NCBI GenBank assembly: GCA_963592205.1
Contig: CAVAVU010000054.1
Location: 1-22,824 of the forward strand
Source of the DNA: Claveliimonas sp963592205
Lineage (GTDB): Bacteria; Bacillota; Clostridia; Lachnospirales; Lachnospiraceae
Length of the DNA stretch: 22,824 nucleotides
Direction: 5' to 3'
Made by a program: the position numbers and the translations under genes. The notes beneath the pieces are model-generated. The model was given only the letters and a program-made list of their open reading frames with translations. It was not told where the DNA came from and searched no databases. Shown piece after piece: positions 14,406 through 21,775 of the stretch; position 1 is the first letter of the stretch, and the number at the start of each line of letters is the position of its first letter.

Positions 14406-15098
14406 TTAAGCCAGCTTAGCCGGGTTAATCTTTACTCCAGGTCCCATAGTAGAAGTAAGTGTCACACTCTTCAGGTACTGACCCTTAACTGCTGCCGGTC
14501 TGGCTTTGTTCAGTGCATCAATAAGCGTCTGGAAGTTGTCTGCAAGCTGTTCCTCAGAGAAAGAAGCCTTTCCGATCGGAACGTGTACGATATTAGTCTT
14601 GTCAAGTCTGTACTCGATCTTACCAGCTTTGATATCGTTAACAGCCTTAGTAACGTCCATTGTTACTGTACCAGCCTTCGGGTTTGGCATAAGTCCCTTA
14701 GGTCCAAGTACACGACCGATACGTCCAACAACGCCCATCATATCCGGTGTAGCTACTACTACGTCGAAATCGAACCAGTTTTCTTTCTGGATCTTCTCAA
14801 TCAGTTCCATTCCTCCTACGTAATCAGCACCAGCTGCTTTAGCTTCCTCAGCCTTAGCATCCTTAGCGAATACCAGGATACGAACTTTCTTACCAGTTCC
14901 GTGTGGCAGTACAACTGCTCCACGAATCTGCTGGTCAGCGTGACGTCCGTCACATCCGGTTCTGATATGAGCCTCGATGGTCTCATCAAATTTGGCAACT
15001 GCTGTCTTCTTTACCAGAGCGATAGCCTCTTCTTTTCCGTAGAGATTACCTCTCTCGATATTCTTGGCAGCTTCGATATATTTCTTTCCGTGTTTCAT
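14406..15098 (-). CDS. rplA: 50S ribosomal protein L1
   Basis: The L1-stalk protein involved in release of deacylated tRNA, 230 residues, full length. Conserved blocks include MKHGKKYIEAAKNIERGNLY, FDETIEAHIRTGCDGRHADQQIRGAVVLPHGTGK, and the signature near residues 118-145, MMGVVGRIGRVLGPKGLMPNPK in outline. It ends with KSVTLTSTMGPGVKINPAKL. The ATG is preceded by AAGGAGGT. The hairpin at 15115-15141 directly upstream resembles the L1 binding site on rRNA, so feedback repression by L1 of its own translation is expected. Confidence 0.98.
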   Translation of the reverse strand: MKHGKKYIEAAKNIERGNLYGKEEAIALVKKTAVAKFDETIEAHIRTGCDGRHADQQIRGAVVLPHGTGKKVRILVFAKDAKAEEAKAAGADYVGGMELIEKIQKENWFDFDVVVATPDMMGVVGRIGRVLGPKGLMPNPKAGTVTMDVTKAVNDIKAGKIEYRLDKTNIVHVPIGKASFSEEQLADNFQTLIDALNKARPAAVKGQYLKSVTLTSTMGPGVKINPAKLA

Positions 15099-15114
15099 TT
15101 AAAAATACCTCCTT

Positions 15115-15141
15115 GTGGTAATGTCGGGATAACCCTCCCAC
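15115..15141 (-). promoter_or_regulatory. L1-type autoregulatory hairpin before rplA
   Basis: The minus strand reads GTGGGAGGG-TTAT-CCC, then GACATTA-CCAC, and is followed at once by AAGGAGGT. GTGG/CCAC and GGG/CCC pair around an asymmetric internal loop, the shape of the ribosomal L1 site copied in mRNA. Bound L1 would sit next to the ribosome site. The same motif occurs before rplK. Confidence 0.75.
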
Positions 15142-15178
15142 TGCGTTATATCATCAATTTCACTTAGTTATTCTCAGA

Positions 15179-15604
15179 TTATTCAGTAACGGTAACACCC
15201 ATAGAACGGCATGTACCTTCGATCATGCTCATAGCGCTCTCAACGCTTGCTGCGTTAAGGTCTGGCATCTTCAGCTCTGCGATTTCTTTAACCTGAGCCT
15301 TAGTGATTGTTGCTACCTTTGTCTTGTTCGGCACGCCTGAACCAGATTTGATGTTGCAGGCTTTCTTAATAAGAACTGCTGCCGGCGGTGTCTTTGTGAT
15401 GAAGCTGAAGCTTCTGTCATTGTAAACTGTGATTACTACAGGAATGATCAGATCTCCCTGATCTGCTGTCTTAGCATTGAACTGCTTTGTAAATTCTACA
15501 ATGTTAACACCATGCTGTCCAAGTGCAGGTCCTACCGGAGGAGCCGGTGTTGCCTTACCTGCAGGAATCTGTAATTTGATATAACCTGTTACTTTTTTTG
15601 CCAT
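15179..15604 (-). CDS. rplK: 50S ribosomal protein L11
   Basis: A ribosomal protein of the GTPase-associated centre, 141 residues, canonical length. It starts MAKKVTGYIKLQIPAGKATPAPPVGPALGQHGVNIVEF and contains FITKTPPAAVLIKKACNIKSGSG in the rRNA-binding half. The C-terminal KMPDLNAASVESAMSMIEGTCRSMGV matches the family signature. The ATG follows AAGGAGGT by 7 bases. The gene begins 88 bases after nusG and is preceded by the L1-type hairpin at 15620-15650. Confidence 0.98.
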   Translation of the reverse strand: MAKKVTGYIKLQIPAGKATPAPPVGPALGQHGVNIVEFTKQFNAKTADQGDLIIPVVITVYNDRSFSFITKTPPAAVLIKKACNIKSGSGVPNKTKVATITKAQVKEIAELKMPDLNAASVESAMSMIEGTCRSMGVTVTE

Positions 15605-15619
15605 TTTAATTACCTCCTT

Positions 15620-15650
15620 GTGGTAATGCCGGGGTAAATACCCCTCCCAC
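15620..15650 (-). promoter_or_regulatory. L1-type autoregulatory hairpin before rplK
   Basis: GTGGGAGGGG and ACCCC pair with a short loop, then GGCATTA and CCAC close the outer stem, followed immediately by AAGGAGGT. It matches the rplA copy (15115-15141) apart from a longer apical helix. Two L1 sites in one operon would let L1 repress both cistrons. Confidence 0.78.
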
Positions 15651-15665
15651 TGATTTTAATCTTGA

Positions 15666-15687
15666 TTTCCACAACCAATTGTGAAAA
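15666..15687 (-). promoter_or_regulatory. hairpin between nusG and rplK
   Basis: TTTTCACAA and TTGTGGAAA pair around TTGG just after the nusG stop. There is no T-tract behind it, so it may stabilise or process the message rather than terminate it. Confidence 0.3.
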
Positions 15688-15692
15688 ACGTA

Positions 15693-16208
15693 CTACATCT
15701 TCTTAATTTCTGCGAAACTTAATTCTACTGGCGTCTCGCGGCCAAAAAGCTCTACATTGATGGTCAGACTCTGCTTCTGCAGATTCATAGACTGGACAAC
15801 GCCAACCGTGTCTGCCCATGCTCCGGCAATAACCTGAATGGTATCTCCGATCTCGTAATCAGACTCGATATTCTCGCGCTTGATTCCAAGTCCGGCCATC
15901 TCAACATCCGTAAGCGGAACCGGTTTGGATCCAGGACCTACGAATCCTGTAACACCTCTTGTGTTACGTACTACATACCAGGTATCATCGTTCATGATCA
16001 TGTGGATCAGAACATAACCGGGAAACATCTTCTTCTGTGCAGTCTTCGGAACTCCGTTCTTCATCTCGACTACATCCTGCATCGGAACTCTGACTTCCAG
16101 AATCTCATCTTCCAGATGTCTGTTCTCGATGGTCTTGTCAATGTTAGCCTTTACCTTGTTCTCATACCCTGAATAGGTATGAACCACGTACCATTTTGCT
16201 TCTGACAT
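15693..16208 (-). CDS. nusG: transcription termination/antitermination factor NusG
   Basis: The universally conserved RNA polymerase elongation factor, 171 residues. The NGN domain (EAKWYVVHTYSGYENKVKANI... MFPGYVLIHMIMNDDTWYVVRNTRGVTGFVG) is followed by a C-terminal KOW domain (about 120-171) with GDTIQVIAGAWADTVGVV. AAAGGTG 5 bases upstream marks the start. It sits between secE and rplK in the usual bacterial order. Confidence 0.98.
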   Translation of the reverse strand: MSEAKWYVVHTYSGYENKVKANIDKTIENRHLEDEILEVRVPMQDVVEMKNGVPKTAQKKMFPGYVLIHMIMNDDTWYVVRNTRGVTGFVGPGSKPVPLTDVEMAGLGIKRENIESDYEIGDTIQVIAGAWADTVGVVQSMNLQKQSLTINVELFGRETPVELSFAEIKKM

Positions 16209-16239
16209 AAAATCACCTTTCTTGCATGCAGTTTATCAG

Positions 16240-16443
16240 TTATCTTACCAATAAATCCACTCCGTTCTGCACCAGGAAATCAATCACTGCAATGATCGCT
16301 CCCAATACAACGGATACAGAAACGACTGCCGCTGTCTGTTTTGCAAGTGTCTCTTTGTCCGGCCAGATGATCTTGCGGAATTCCGCTTTCAGACCCTTGA
16401 ACCAGCTTTTCTTCTGAGCTTCTTTCTTACTCATGACATTCAC
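16240..16443 (-). CDS. secE: preprotein translocase subunit SecE
   Basis: A small essential component of the SecYEG channel, 67 residues. It is the short Gram-positive form: an amphipathic region (KKSWFKGLKAEFRKIIWPDKETLAKQT) precedes one membrane helix (AAVVSVSVVLGAIIAVIDFLV). The W-P-D/ETLAKQT block is the family signature. Either the ATG at 16443 or the one at 16434 may be used; GGAG is 5 and about 10 bases away respectively. The position between rpmG and nusG confirms the call. Confidence 0.96.
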   Translation of the reverse strand: MNVMSKKEAQKKSWFKGLKAEFRKIIWPDKETLAKQTAAVVSVSVVLGAIIAVIDFLVQNGVDLLVR

Positions 16444-16461
16444 ACTCCTTTTCAGAACGAC

Positions 16462-16611
16462 TTATTTCGTTTCTTTGTGCATTGTGTGTGATTTGCAGAA
16501 CTTACAGTACTTCTTAGTCTCCATGCGTTCCGGATGAGCTTTCTTATCCTTAGTCATGTTGTAGTTACGCTGCTTGCATTCTGTACACTCTAAAGTAATT
16601 CTTGTACGCAC
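16462..16611 (-). CDS. rpmG: 50S ribosomal protein L33
   Basis: A 49-residue ribosomal protein, complete. It carries the zinc-binding form: Cys9, Cys12, Cys36 and Cys39 (ECTECKQRNYN and KKYCKFCKSHTMHKETK). The start is a GTG at 16611, chosen because AGGTGG lies 5 bases upstream and the resulting length is the family's usual 49. An in-frame GTG at 16620 would overlap the ribosome site. It is the first gene of the operon leading to secE, 18 bases away. Confidence 0.96.
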   Translation of the reverse strand: MRTRITLECTECKQRNYNMTKDKKAHPERMETKKYCKFCKSHTMHKETK

Positions 16612-16708
16612 AACTTCCACCTCGCTTCGTATTTACATTTTTACGTGTTACCGGTAGCTTGCGAGGCTACCTAAAATTAGGCATAAAAAAAAGACCTACT
16701 TCCATCGC
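16612..16708 (-). promoter_or_regulatory. structured rpmG-secE-nusG leader
   Basis: An untranslated leader of about 95 nt. It contains CCTAA-TT-TTAGG and then GGTAGC-(7 nt)-GCTACC (16653-16671), followed by a stretch up to the rpmG ribosome site. No terminator tail follows. The block GCCTAA..TTAG plus a TAGC/GCTA stem resembles the rpoB leader, see findings. Confidence 0.45.
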
Positions 16709-16714
16709 TAGAAT

Positions 16715-16744
16715 ACTATAGCACAGCATTCGGACGGAAGTCAA
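16715..16744 (-). promoter_or_regulatory. rpmG-secE-nusG-rplKA promoter
   Basis: -35 TTGACT (16739-16744), 18-base spacer, -10 TATAGT (16715-16720). It is about 100 bases ahead of rpmG, with the same hexamer pair and spacing as the rpoBC promoter. Confidence 0.8.
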
Positions 16745-16785
16745 GCCTTTTCTCCCTGCTCTGTTGTAAAACAGTTATTTATCTT

Positions 16786-18117
16786 TTATCTTATAAGTTT
16801 TCTGCATTCCATATAATAACGCTTCTGGATATCTTCCCCTATGGAAAATGTCTTTCTCGGCAACACACCACCTGCTTCGATCGCATCAAAAAGTGCGCTC
16901 TTATCAAATACGCCAAGAAGCATCGCGCATCCTCTTCCCTCTTCCGCAATCTGCTCTGCCGCCGCCTCGCTATGTACATAGTCCAGTTCCTGCCCCGGAT
17001 GCTTCTGCAAATATTCATCCAGATACTTTTGCAAAAGTTCCACCGGCAGATGTCCTGCCCGTTTTTCGATTCTGTACGCAGCTTTATTTTCCTTATATAA
17101 AAATGTCACATCCGCCTGTGCATCATCCCCAGTCTCCATAAGCTGCGTATCCCGATTCGCAAGATACTCCGCAAAGCCATTTACCAGTGTCTCGTCATCG
17201 CAATCATACATTACTCTGTGGATCGGATAAAACAACAGCGATGGACTGTACAGATTTACCACTTCTACCAGCGCATAACGCATCGGATGATCGTTCTTCT
17301 CTTCCTCCGTCAGATTCTGCTTCACATTCTCCCAGCAGGTCTTCGCCGACGCAAGTGAATGATTGCCATCTCCAACCGCAAGGAAAATGCCCTTACACGA
17401 CGCTTCCATCTGCTGCAGTCTGGCAGATACCTGTTCCGCATACACTCCGGTCACTGCATAGCCAGTCACATGACCGCCATCTTCCATTAGCTCTGTATCG
17501 TACAGCTTCTCAAAGTTCATTCTTTCTTCGTATAAAACTTCCAACAGCTGTTCTTTCGGATCATCCATCAACACCATTACATGAGGACTTTCCAGTGATG
17601 CGCCCTCGCGGATGCCCACACGCACCGGGATTCGTTCTTTCACCGTAGCTTCCGTTGCACGCACCGGCGCATCTGTCCCTACGTGATAATCATATTTTTC
17701 CAGATCCAGTGCCGCCACCAGACCAATCCGTTCTCCTGCAAAAGTCTGCCGCACTGTCAATACATAGCCCTGATGTATGCATTCCTCCAGGATTCCATCT
17801 TCCAGATACGCAGACATTTCATTCTGGATTGCAACAATACGCGCTTCGTATGCCTGTTTATCATCCGTATTCAGATACACTTCCGGATAAATGAGCCGTA
17901 GCATAGACGGCGCATCCTGCACGTAGTCATCCACCCGCTTCCAATACTCTGGTTGAGAAGTGAACTGATCACATGCGATCACTGCCCATTTTCTCATGTC
18001 AACATCAGAGCGAGGTAGTAAAATATCTGCCGGACGCAGTGATGCCTCCGGCAGATGTGATGTATGATCTTTGTTATTCGCTTGTAATGTATGTGTTGTA
18101 TTCTTCTGTAATTCCAT
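16786..18117 (-). CDS. DUF1015 family protein
   Basis: A soluble protein of 443 residues in the DUF1015 family, whose members lack an assigned reaction. The family landmarks are an N-terminal LRPADILLPRSDVDMRKWAV, then CDQFTSQPEYW, LRLIYPEVYL, and the highly conserved GDGNHSLASAK near the middle. The C-terminal part ends GGVLPRKTFSIGEDIQKRYYMECRKLI. The reading frame stays open to a TTG at 18156, but the promoter puts the transcript start near 18161, so I prefer the ATG at 18117 (MELQKNTTHTL) with AAGGA about 10 bases upstream. No terminator is visible after the gene, so transcription may continue towards the rpmG promoter. DUF1015 genes are, to my knowledge, often near serine-biosynthesis genes; none is present here. 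Confidence 0.88.
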   Translation of the reverse strand: MELQKNTTHTLQANNKDHTSHLPEASLRPADILLPRSDVDMRKWAVIACDQFTSQPEYWKRVDDYVQDAPSMLRLIYPEVYLNTDDKQAYEARIVAIQNEMSAYLEDGILEECIHQGYVLTVRQTFAGERIGLVAALDLEKYDYHVGTDAPVRATEATVKERIPVRVGIREGASLESPHVMVLMDDPKEQLLEVLYEERMNFEKLYDTELMEDGGHVTGYAVTGVYAEQVSARLQQMEASCKGIFLAVGDGNHSLASAKTCWENVKQNLTEEEKNDHPMRYALVEVVNLYSPSLLFYPIHRVMYDCDDETLVNGFAEYLANRDTQLMETGDDAQADVTFLYKENKAAYRIEKRAGHLPVELLQKYLDEYLQKHPGQELDYVHSEAAAEQIAEEGRGCAMLLGVFDKSALFDAIEAGGVLPRKTFSIGEDIQKRYYMECRKLIR

Positions 18118-18167
18118 AAGCCGTTCATCCTTCCACACATGACCTCTTTCAGTCAAGTCGTGGTTCT

Positions 18168-18196
18168 ATTATATGCTCTGGGTGGTTAGAGTTCAA
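18168..18196 (-). promoter_or_regulatory. promoter of the DUF1015 gene
   Basis: -35 TTGAAC (18191-18196), 17-base spacer, perfect -10 TATAAT (18168-18173). Transcription would start near 18161, leaving about 44 bases to the preferred ATG at 18117. Confidence 0.8.
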
Positions 18197-18228
18197 CAGC
18201 TTTTTGATATCAGTAAGGTCTCTTTCAA

Positions 18229-19242
18229 CTATCTTGTATACATGGTCTCTTCTTCCTCATCATCAGCGCCAGAATTAATCGTGCCGAGCTGATTCCACTC
18301 CAATATAACGGAATCAGTAAACGCATTGATTACCAGACCGGTCAGTGCATATCGTGACCCCTTTGCCATATCCATCACATTAGAAAAATATTCTTCTATT
18401 TGAGAAAATTTCTTCCCATACTCTTTCATTTCCTCTCCACTTGTAAATACAGGAAGATAATATCTTTCTCCCTTTTTCAGAATATCCAGTTGGTTTTTTT
18501 CACTGATGTATGGCACCCATACTTTGCCGGTCTTTAAAGCCGCTATCATGTCATTTTCTGCTGACCAGCTTTTCTCTTTTTTATAAATATCCAGTGCTTC
18601 CTTCAGGCTTTTAGACACGCCGGCTGAAACAAAGCCGGTATCCTCTTCCGGCTGCTTCCGCCAGCTACTTTCATTATTAGTAGTATTAGCAGCGTTGGCA
18701 GTATGTGATTCTGTATATATGTTGCTCTGCATTCCTCCGGCTGTGCTATTTCCAGTGCCATTCCCAGTATAATTCGCCTGATTGTTTCCGGCAGAAACTT
18801 CCTGATATTGTTTCCATTTTTTATCGATTCGGATTGCGCCAGCCAAAGAGAGTAATAAGGCTATCGCTCCACAGCCTACCGTTCCGCCTAATATAATTAC
18901 CAGGAGTACATATATCAATTCTGTAATAGCAAGGATATATGCCATTTTTGTTGTTTTCTTTTTTATCAACAGGATTCCCATAACAATATCAAAAACCATA
19001 AACAACAAGTTAAGCTTTAATCCACCTACACGGAACACATCATCAAGGGTTCCTCCGTACTGAATTACGCTCTCCGATACTTTTCCTATATCCGAGAGAA
19101 TTAATATCCCTGATGCGATAGATGACACACCGGCCCAGGTAAAAAACGAACGTATCTTTTTAAAATTGGGCAAAGCTGTAAATTCTTCCTTTGTAAGTCC
19201 CTTCGGAAGTGTACCCAGATCTACTTTTTGATTTTCTGCCAT
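18229..19242 (-). CDS. four-helix membrane protein with C-terminal SseB-like domain
   Basis: A 337-residue protein. The N-terminal half has four hydrophobic segments (about 32-50, 74-92, 99-118 and 121-139). An Asn/Thr/Gly-rich linker follows (roughly 148-195, NNQANYTGNGTGNS type). The C-terminal domain (about 205-325) resembles the SseB N-terminal fold: ALKTGKVWVPYIS, then ERYYLPVFTSGEEMKEYG, and finally LTGLVINAFTDSVILEWNQL. The vPv..FTS and GLVINxF landmarks are the basis for that call, which is moderate. The start is supported by AAGGAG 9 bases upstream. It follows the OmpA-domain gene by 65 bases, probably as the last gene of that cluster. Its function is unknown. Confidence 0.75.
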   Translation of the reverse strand: MAENQKVDLGTLPKGLTKEEFTALPNFKKIRSFFTWAGVSSIASGILILSDIGKVSESVIQYGGTLDDVFRVGGLKLNLLFMVFDIVMGILLIKKKTTKMAYILAITELIYVLLVIILGGTVGCGAIALLLSLAGAIRIDKKWKQYQEVSAGNNQANYTGNGTGNSTAGGMQSNIYTESHTANAANTTNNESSWRKQPEEDTGFVSAGVSKSLKEALDIYKKEKSWSAENDMIAALKTGKVWVPYISEKNQLDILKKGERYYLPVFTSGEEMKEYGKKFSQIEEYFSNVMDMAKGSRYALTGLVINAFTDSVILEWNQLGTINSGADDEEEETMYTR

Positions 19243-19307
19243 TCTTATTCACTCCTTACATATCTGCTCGTATTTCTGATTGTACTTTTTTATATTTGTT
19301 CTTATTA

Positions 19308-20789
19308 CTACTCTGTCTTCAAGACATATCTGACTTCTACACGTCTGGATGCTGCAGCGTCTTCTTTGCCGTTTTCATCCAAAATAAGATTATTTTCTCC
19401 ATTACCGACAACCTCGATAACATTCGCAAGTTCCGGATAATTTGCTTTGATGTAATCTGCAACAGTCTGTGCTCTTTCCTCAGAGAGTTTTAAGTTGTAA
19501 TCCGCATCTGCTGCTGAATCGGTGTAACCTTCCACTACGATTGTGGATACCTTGCCTTCCTCTATCGCACCGGATATTACCGGTACGTAAGCTGCAAGGA
19601 ATTGATCCAGATAAGCTTTTCCTTCGTCTGACAAATCTGCCTTGTCCAACGCAAACAGCACATTATTATCCATCTGTACCGTTCCCGTCGATTCATCTAT
19701 CTTCGCAGAATCAAGTCCCTGTTCTTTGAATGCTCCCATGAGTCCACTTGAGACTTCTGTCTGCGTTTCTTTTAACTCGCCCAGCTCATCTTCACTCATA
19801 CTGCTCACATCAGCATCTGACGATAAATTATCACTTAATTCGCCACTCCAATAAGCCATGGAATCATAAACATAAGGATACCACTTGTCATCAACACAGA
19901 TGGACAAACCTCCATCCAATCCTCCATTCGGCCGATCACTAATCAGGAAAATACCCGTGAGTTCTCCACCTTCGCCTTCCTCGGATTCTCCAAGATCATA
20001 ATCATAGCGATAGGTACTGTCCCAGCTAATGGTAAACTGATTACCGTCAATCTTTGTTGTTACATTCTGACCTCTTCTGCCATCTCCCCATTCAATAGTA
20101 GAATCAGCGTCTTCTTGCGTACTCAAAGTCAGGTGGACGATCCCGTCATATCCGGAAGCAGAATTCTTGGCATATCCCCATTCATAAAGTCCTTCATTTT
20201 TTTCTTCTGAGTAAAGAATGTCAAAAGCTTTAAGTCTTGTACTTTTTCCGTCCTTAGGCAAAATCAAGTCCAGTCCATCGAATCCGTAAGAATATTCAAT
20301 CCAGTCTTCGCGATCCTGTACGTAATACTCCAACTGAGTCTCATCCTCTTCATCTGTGACCAATCTTTCCAATCCCATATAGAGTTTGTCACCAACAACT
20401 TCATAGGCAAATCGAAATCCACTTGTCGAATAGGAATACTCTCCATCCTCAGAATATTTTGTTCTATCAACATATCTGGCCTCTATATGATTATATTGCC
20501 AATATTCATGCAATACGCTGATCTGCTGGTCTGTCAGCCCCGCCTCTTCTTTCAATTCTTTATCCGTTTTTCCACTGATCTGATAATCCAGAAAATCGGT
20601 ATCTGCCTTCAACTCTACCGGAAGACTCTGCACCTCGTATTCTTCTGAATCTTCAAGCTGCAACGTCATATAGTCATAATCATCTGCATGATCGTCCGGA
20701 TAGGAACCGTCTTCATCTTTATACATTTCTTCGTTTCGATAGGTTCCATAAAGCATATACTCCTGTGGATCCGATCCCAAATCCACCAT
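19308..20789 (-). CDS. OmpA-domain envelope protein, main body of a frameshifted lipoprotein gene
   Basis: Residues 375-493 of this 493-residue frame form an OmpA-like peptidoglycan-binding domain: VLFALDKADLSDEGKAYL, EGYTD, YNLKLSEERAQTVADYI, and SRRVEVRYV. The pair Asp424 (GYTD) and Arg439 (SEERA), 15 residues apart, matches the diaminopimelate-contacting pair of OmpA. The preceding 370 residues are acidic, beta-rich and not recognised. The body lacks a signal peptide of its own and its ATG has no ribosome site. The missing export signal lies just upstream in another frame (20666-20908). A stop codon (TAA) lies three codons before this ATG. The natural product is probably the joined lipoprotein of about 530 residues. 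Confidence 0.8.
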   Translation of the reverse strand: MVDLGSDPQEYMLYGTYRNEEMYKDEDGSYPDDHADDYDYMTLQLEDSEEYEVQSLPVELKADTDFLDYQISGKTDKELKEEAGLTDQQISVLHEYWQYNHIEARYVDRTKYSEDGEYSYSTSGFRFAYEVVGDKLYMGLERLVTDEEDETQLEYYVQDREDWIEYSYGFDGLDLILPKDGKSTRLKAFDILYSEEKNEGLYEWGYAKNSASGYDGIVHLTLSTQEDADSTIEWGDGRRGQNVTTKIDGNQFTISWDSTYRYDYDLGESEEGEGGELTGIFLISDRPNGGLDGGLSICVDDKWYPYVYDSMAYWSGELSDNLSSDADVSSMSEDELGELKETQTEVSSGLMGAFKEQGLDSAKIDESTGTVQMDNNVLFALDKADLSDEGKAYLDQFLAAYVPVISGAIEEGKVSTIVVEGYTDSAADADYNLKLSEERAQTVADYIKANYPELANVIEVVGNGENNLILDENGKEDAAASRRVEVRYVLKTE

Positions 20790-20908
20790 TTCTGTATTTT
20801 AGTTTGCTTACTATCACTGCTGTTACTACCATTCTTACTGCCAGCCCCACACGCAGTAAACACCATTGTGCACATCAAAAGGCTGCACACTACACAAAGC
20901 TTCTTCAT
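20666..20908 (-). pseudogene. signal-peptide fragment of the frameshifted OmpA-domain lipoprotein
   Basis: This 80-codon frame starts MKKLCVVCSLLMCTMVFTAC, a lipoprotein signal with Cys20 as the lipid-modified residue, then a Ser/Asn/Gly linker. From about codon 35 it reads out-of-frame sequence (Trp, Met, Ile-rich) of the OmpA-domain gene and stops at 20666. Adding one A to the four-A run at 20797-20800 (minus strand) would join SDSKQTK directly to NTEMVDLGSD of the body. GGAGG lies 12 bases before the ATG. The lesion may be a true mutation or a sequence error. Confidence 0.8.
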
Positions 20909-20931
20909 ATCTTTATTTTTCCTCCTCCGGT

Positions 20932-21714
20932 TTAGTTCATCACGCTAAAGAACTGATCTGCCTGGTCTACGGCATCCAGGTCTAATCCCAATATATTGAC
21001 AGATAACAGATAACGCGAATCCTGTTCATTCACTAAAAACACTGTCACACCATAATAAGGAACGTCATAGTTCTTAAATGTGTATTGTGCTGCGTAATGT
21101 TTCTCACCCAAAAATGTGATTTCTTCCACATTATTTTGAAATTCTGTGATCTGTGCATCTTCGCCCACTGATTCTTTAATATCTTCCTCAGTCATCACTG
21201 AATTTTCCGCTATGGTCTTTTCTTCATCCCATCGGGTTTCATCATTTAATACCGCAGCCTTTTGAATGTCCAATTGAATATATGTAGTCTCATCACTTGC
21301 TTCAAAAACTGTCGTATTTCCCAGTGCAACTAAGGATTTTAAATAATCATAAGTGCTTTCTGAATTAGAGGATTCTACAGGATCTGCATCGGCTAATGAG
21401 ATATTGTTTCTGTTTTCCAGTGTATACGTATCCGGGAGGGAGATTGCAAATCCAAAGGATGGATTTTCATATCCCTGGGAAACATACTTTCCAATCATAT
21501 CATCGCTTACTTCATCCTCCTCATCGGAAGCATCTGCCTCTGATTCGTCTGTTGTATCTTCCTCTTCTTTTACAGCCCCCATCATTCCGCTGTCTGATTC
21601 GGATGACGTGTCGTCAGATGACATATTAATCCCCCCGCCACATCCTGTTAATCCGGTTACGCACAGACATCCTGCGATAACAAGTGCAAGCATCTTAACT
21701 TTTTGATTCCTCAT
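20932..21714 (-). CDS. putative surface lipoprotein
   Basis: A 260-residue lipoprotein with a clear signal peptide and lipobox LTGC (Cys25). A Ser/Glu/Asp-rich linker (about 30-75) follows, then a globular domain beginning GYENPSFGFAISLPDTYTLENR and continuing to the C-terminus (YLLSVNILGLDLDAVDQADQFFSVMN). No family is recognised; the pattern of a short beta-strand domain after 'FGFAISLPDTY' is typical of lipoproteins that assess or bind envelope components, but this is inference. It is 23 bases ahead of the OmpA-domain lipoprotein and is likely in the same transcript. The start is the ATG at 21714 with an AGGAAAAGAGAG purine stretch upstream. Confidence 0.8.
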   Translation of the reverse strand: MRNQKVKMLALVIAGCLCVTGLTGCGGGINMSSDDTSSESDSGMMGAVKEEEDTTDESEADASDEEDEVSDDMIGKYVSQGYENPSFGFAISLPDTYTLENRNNISLADADPVESSNSESTYDYLKSLVALGNTTVFEASDETTYIQLDIQKAAVLNDETRWDEEKTIAENSVMTEEDIKESVGEDAQITEFQNNVEEITFLGEKHYAAQYTFKNYDVPYYGVTVFLVNEQDSRYLLSVNILGLDLDAVDQADQFFSVMN

Positions 21715-21775
21715 ACTCTCTTTTCCTTTCTTTTCCTGTTTATTTTACGGTCAGAAAACTTCCCAATCAGTTTAA

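Noticed and set aside
14193..15167. Plus-strand open frame of 324 codons across the inverted-repeat element and antisense to rplA
   Set aside because: It crosses a terminator and is antisense to a ribosomal protein gene. No family features or ribosome site are seen.
18117..18156. TTG start for the DUF1015 protein
   Set aside because: The strong promoter places the transcript start only about 5 bases before it, and the ATG at 18117 fits the leader better. It is not excluded.
20666..20908. Programmed -1 ribosomal frameshifting at the AAAA run
   Set aside because: There is no slippery heptamer; slipping back one base would pair the lysine tRNA with a stop codon (TAA). The run is also too short for likely polymerase slippage.
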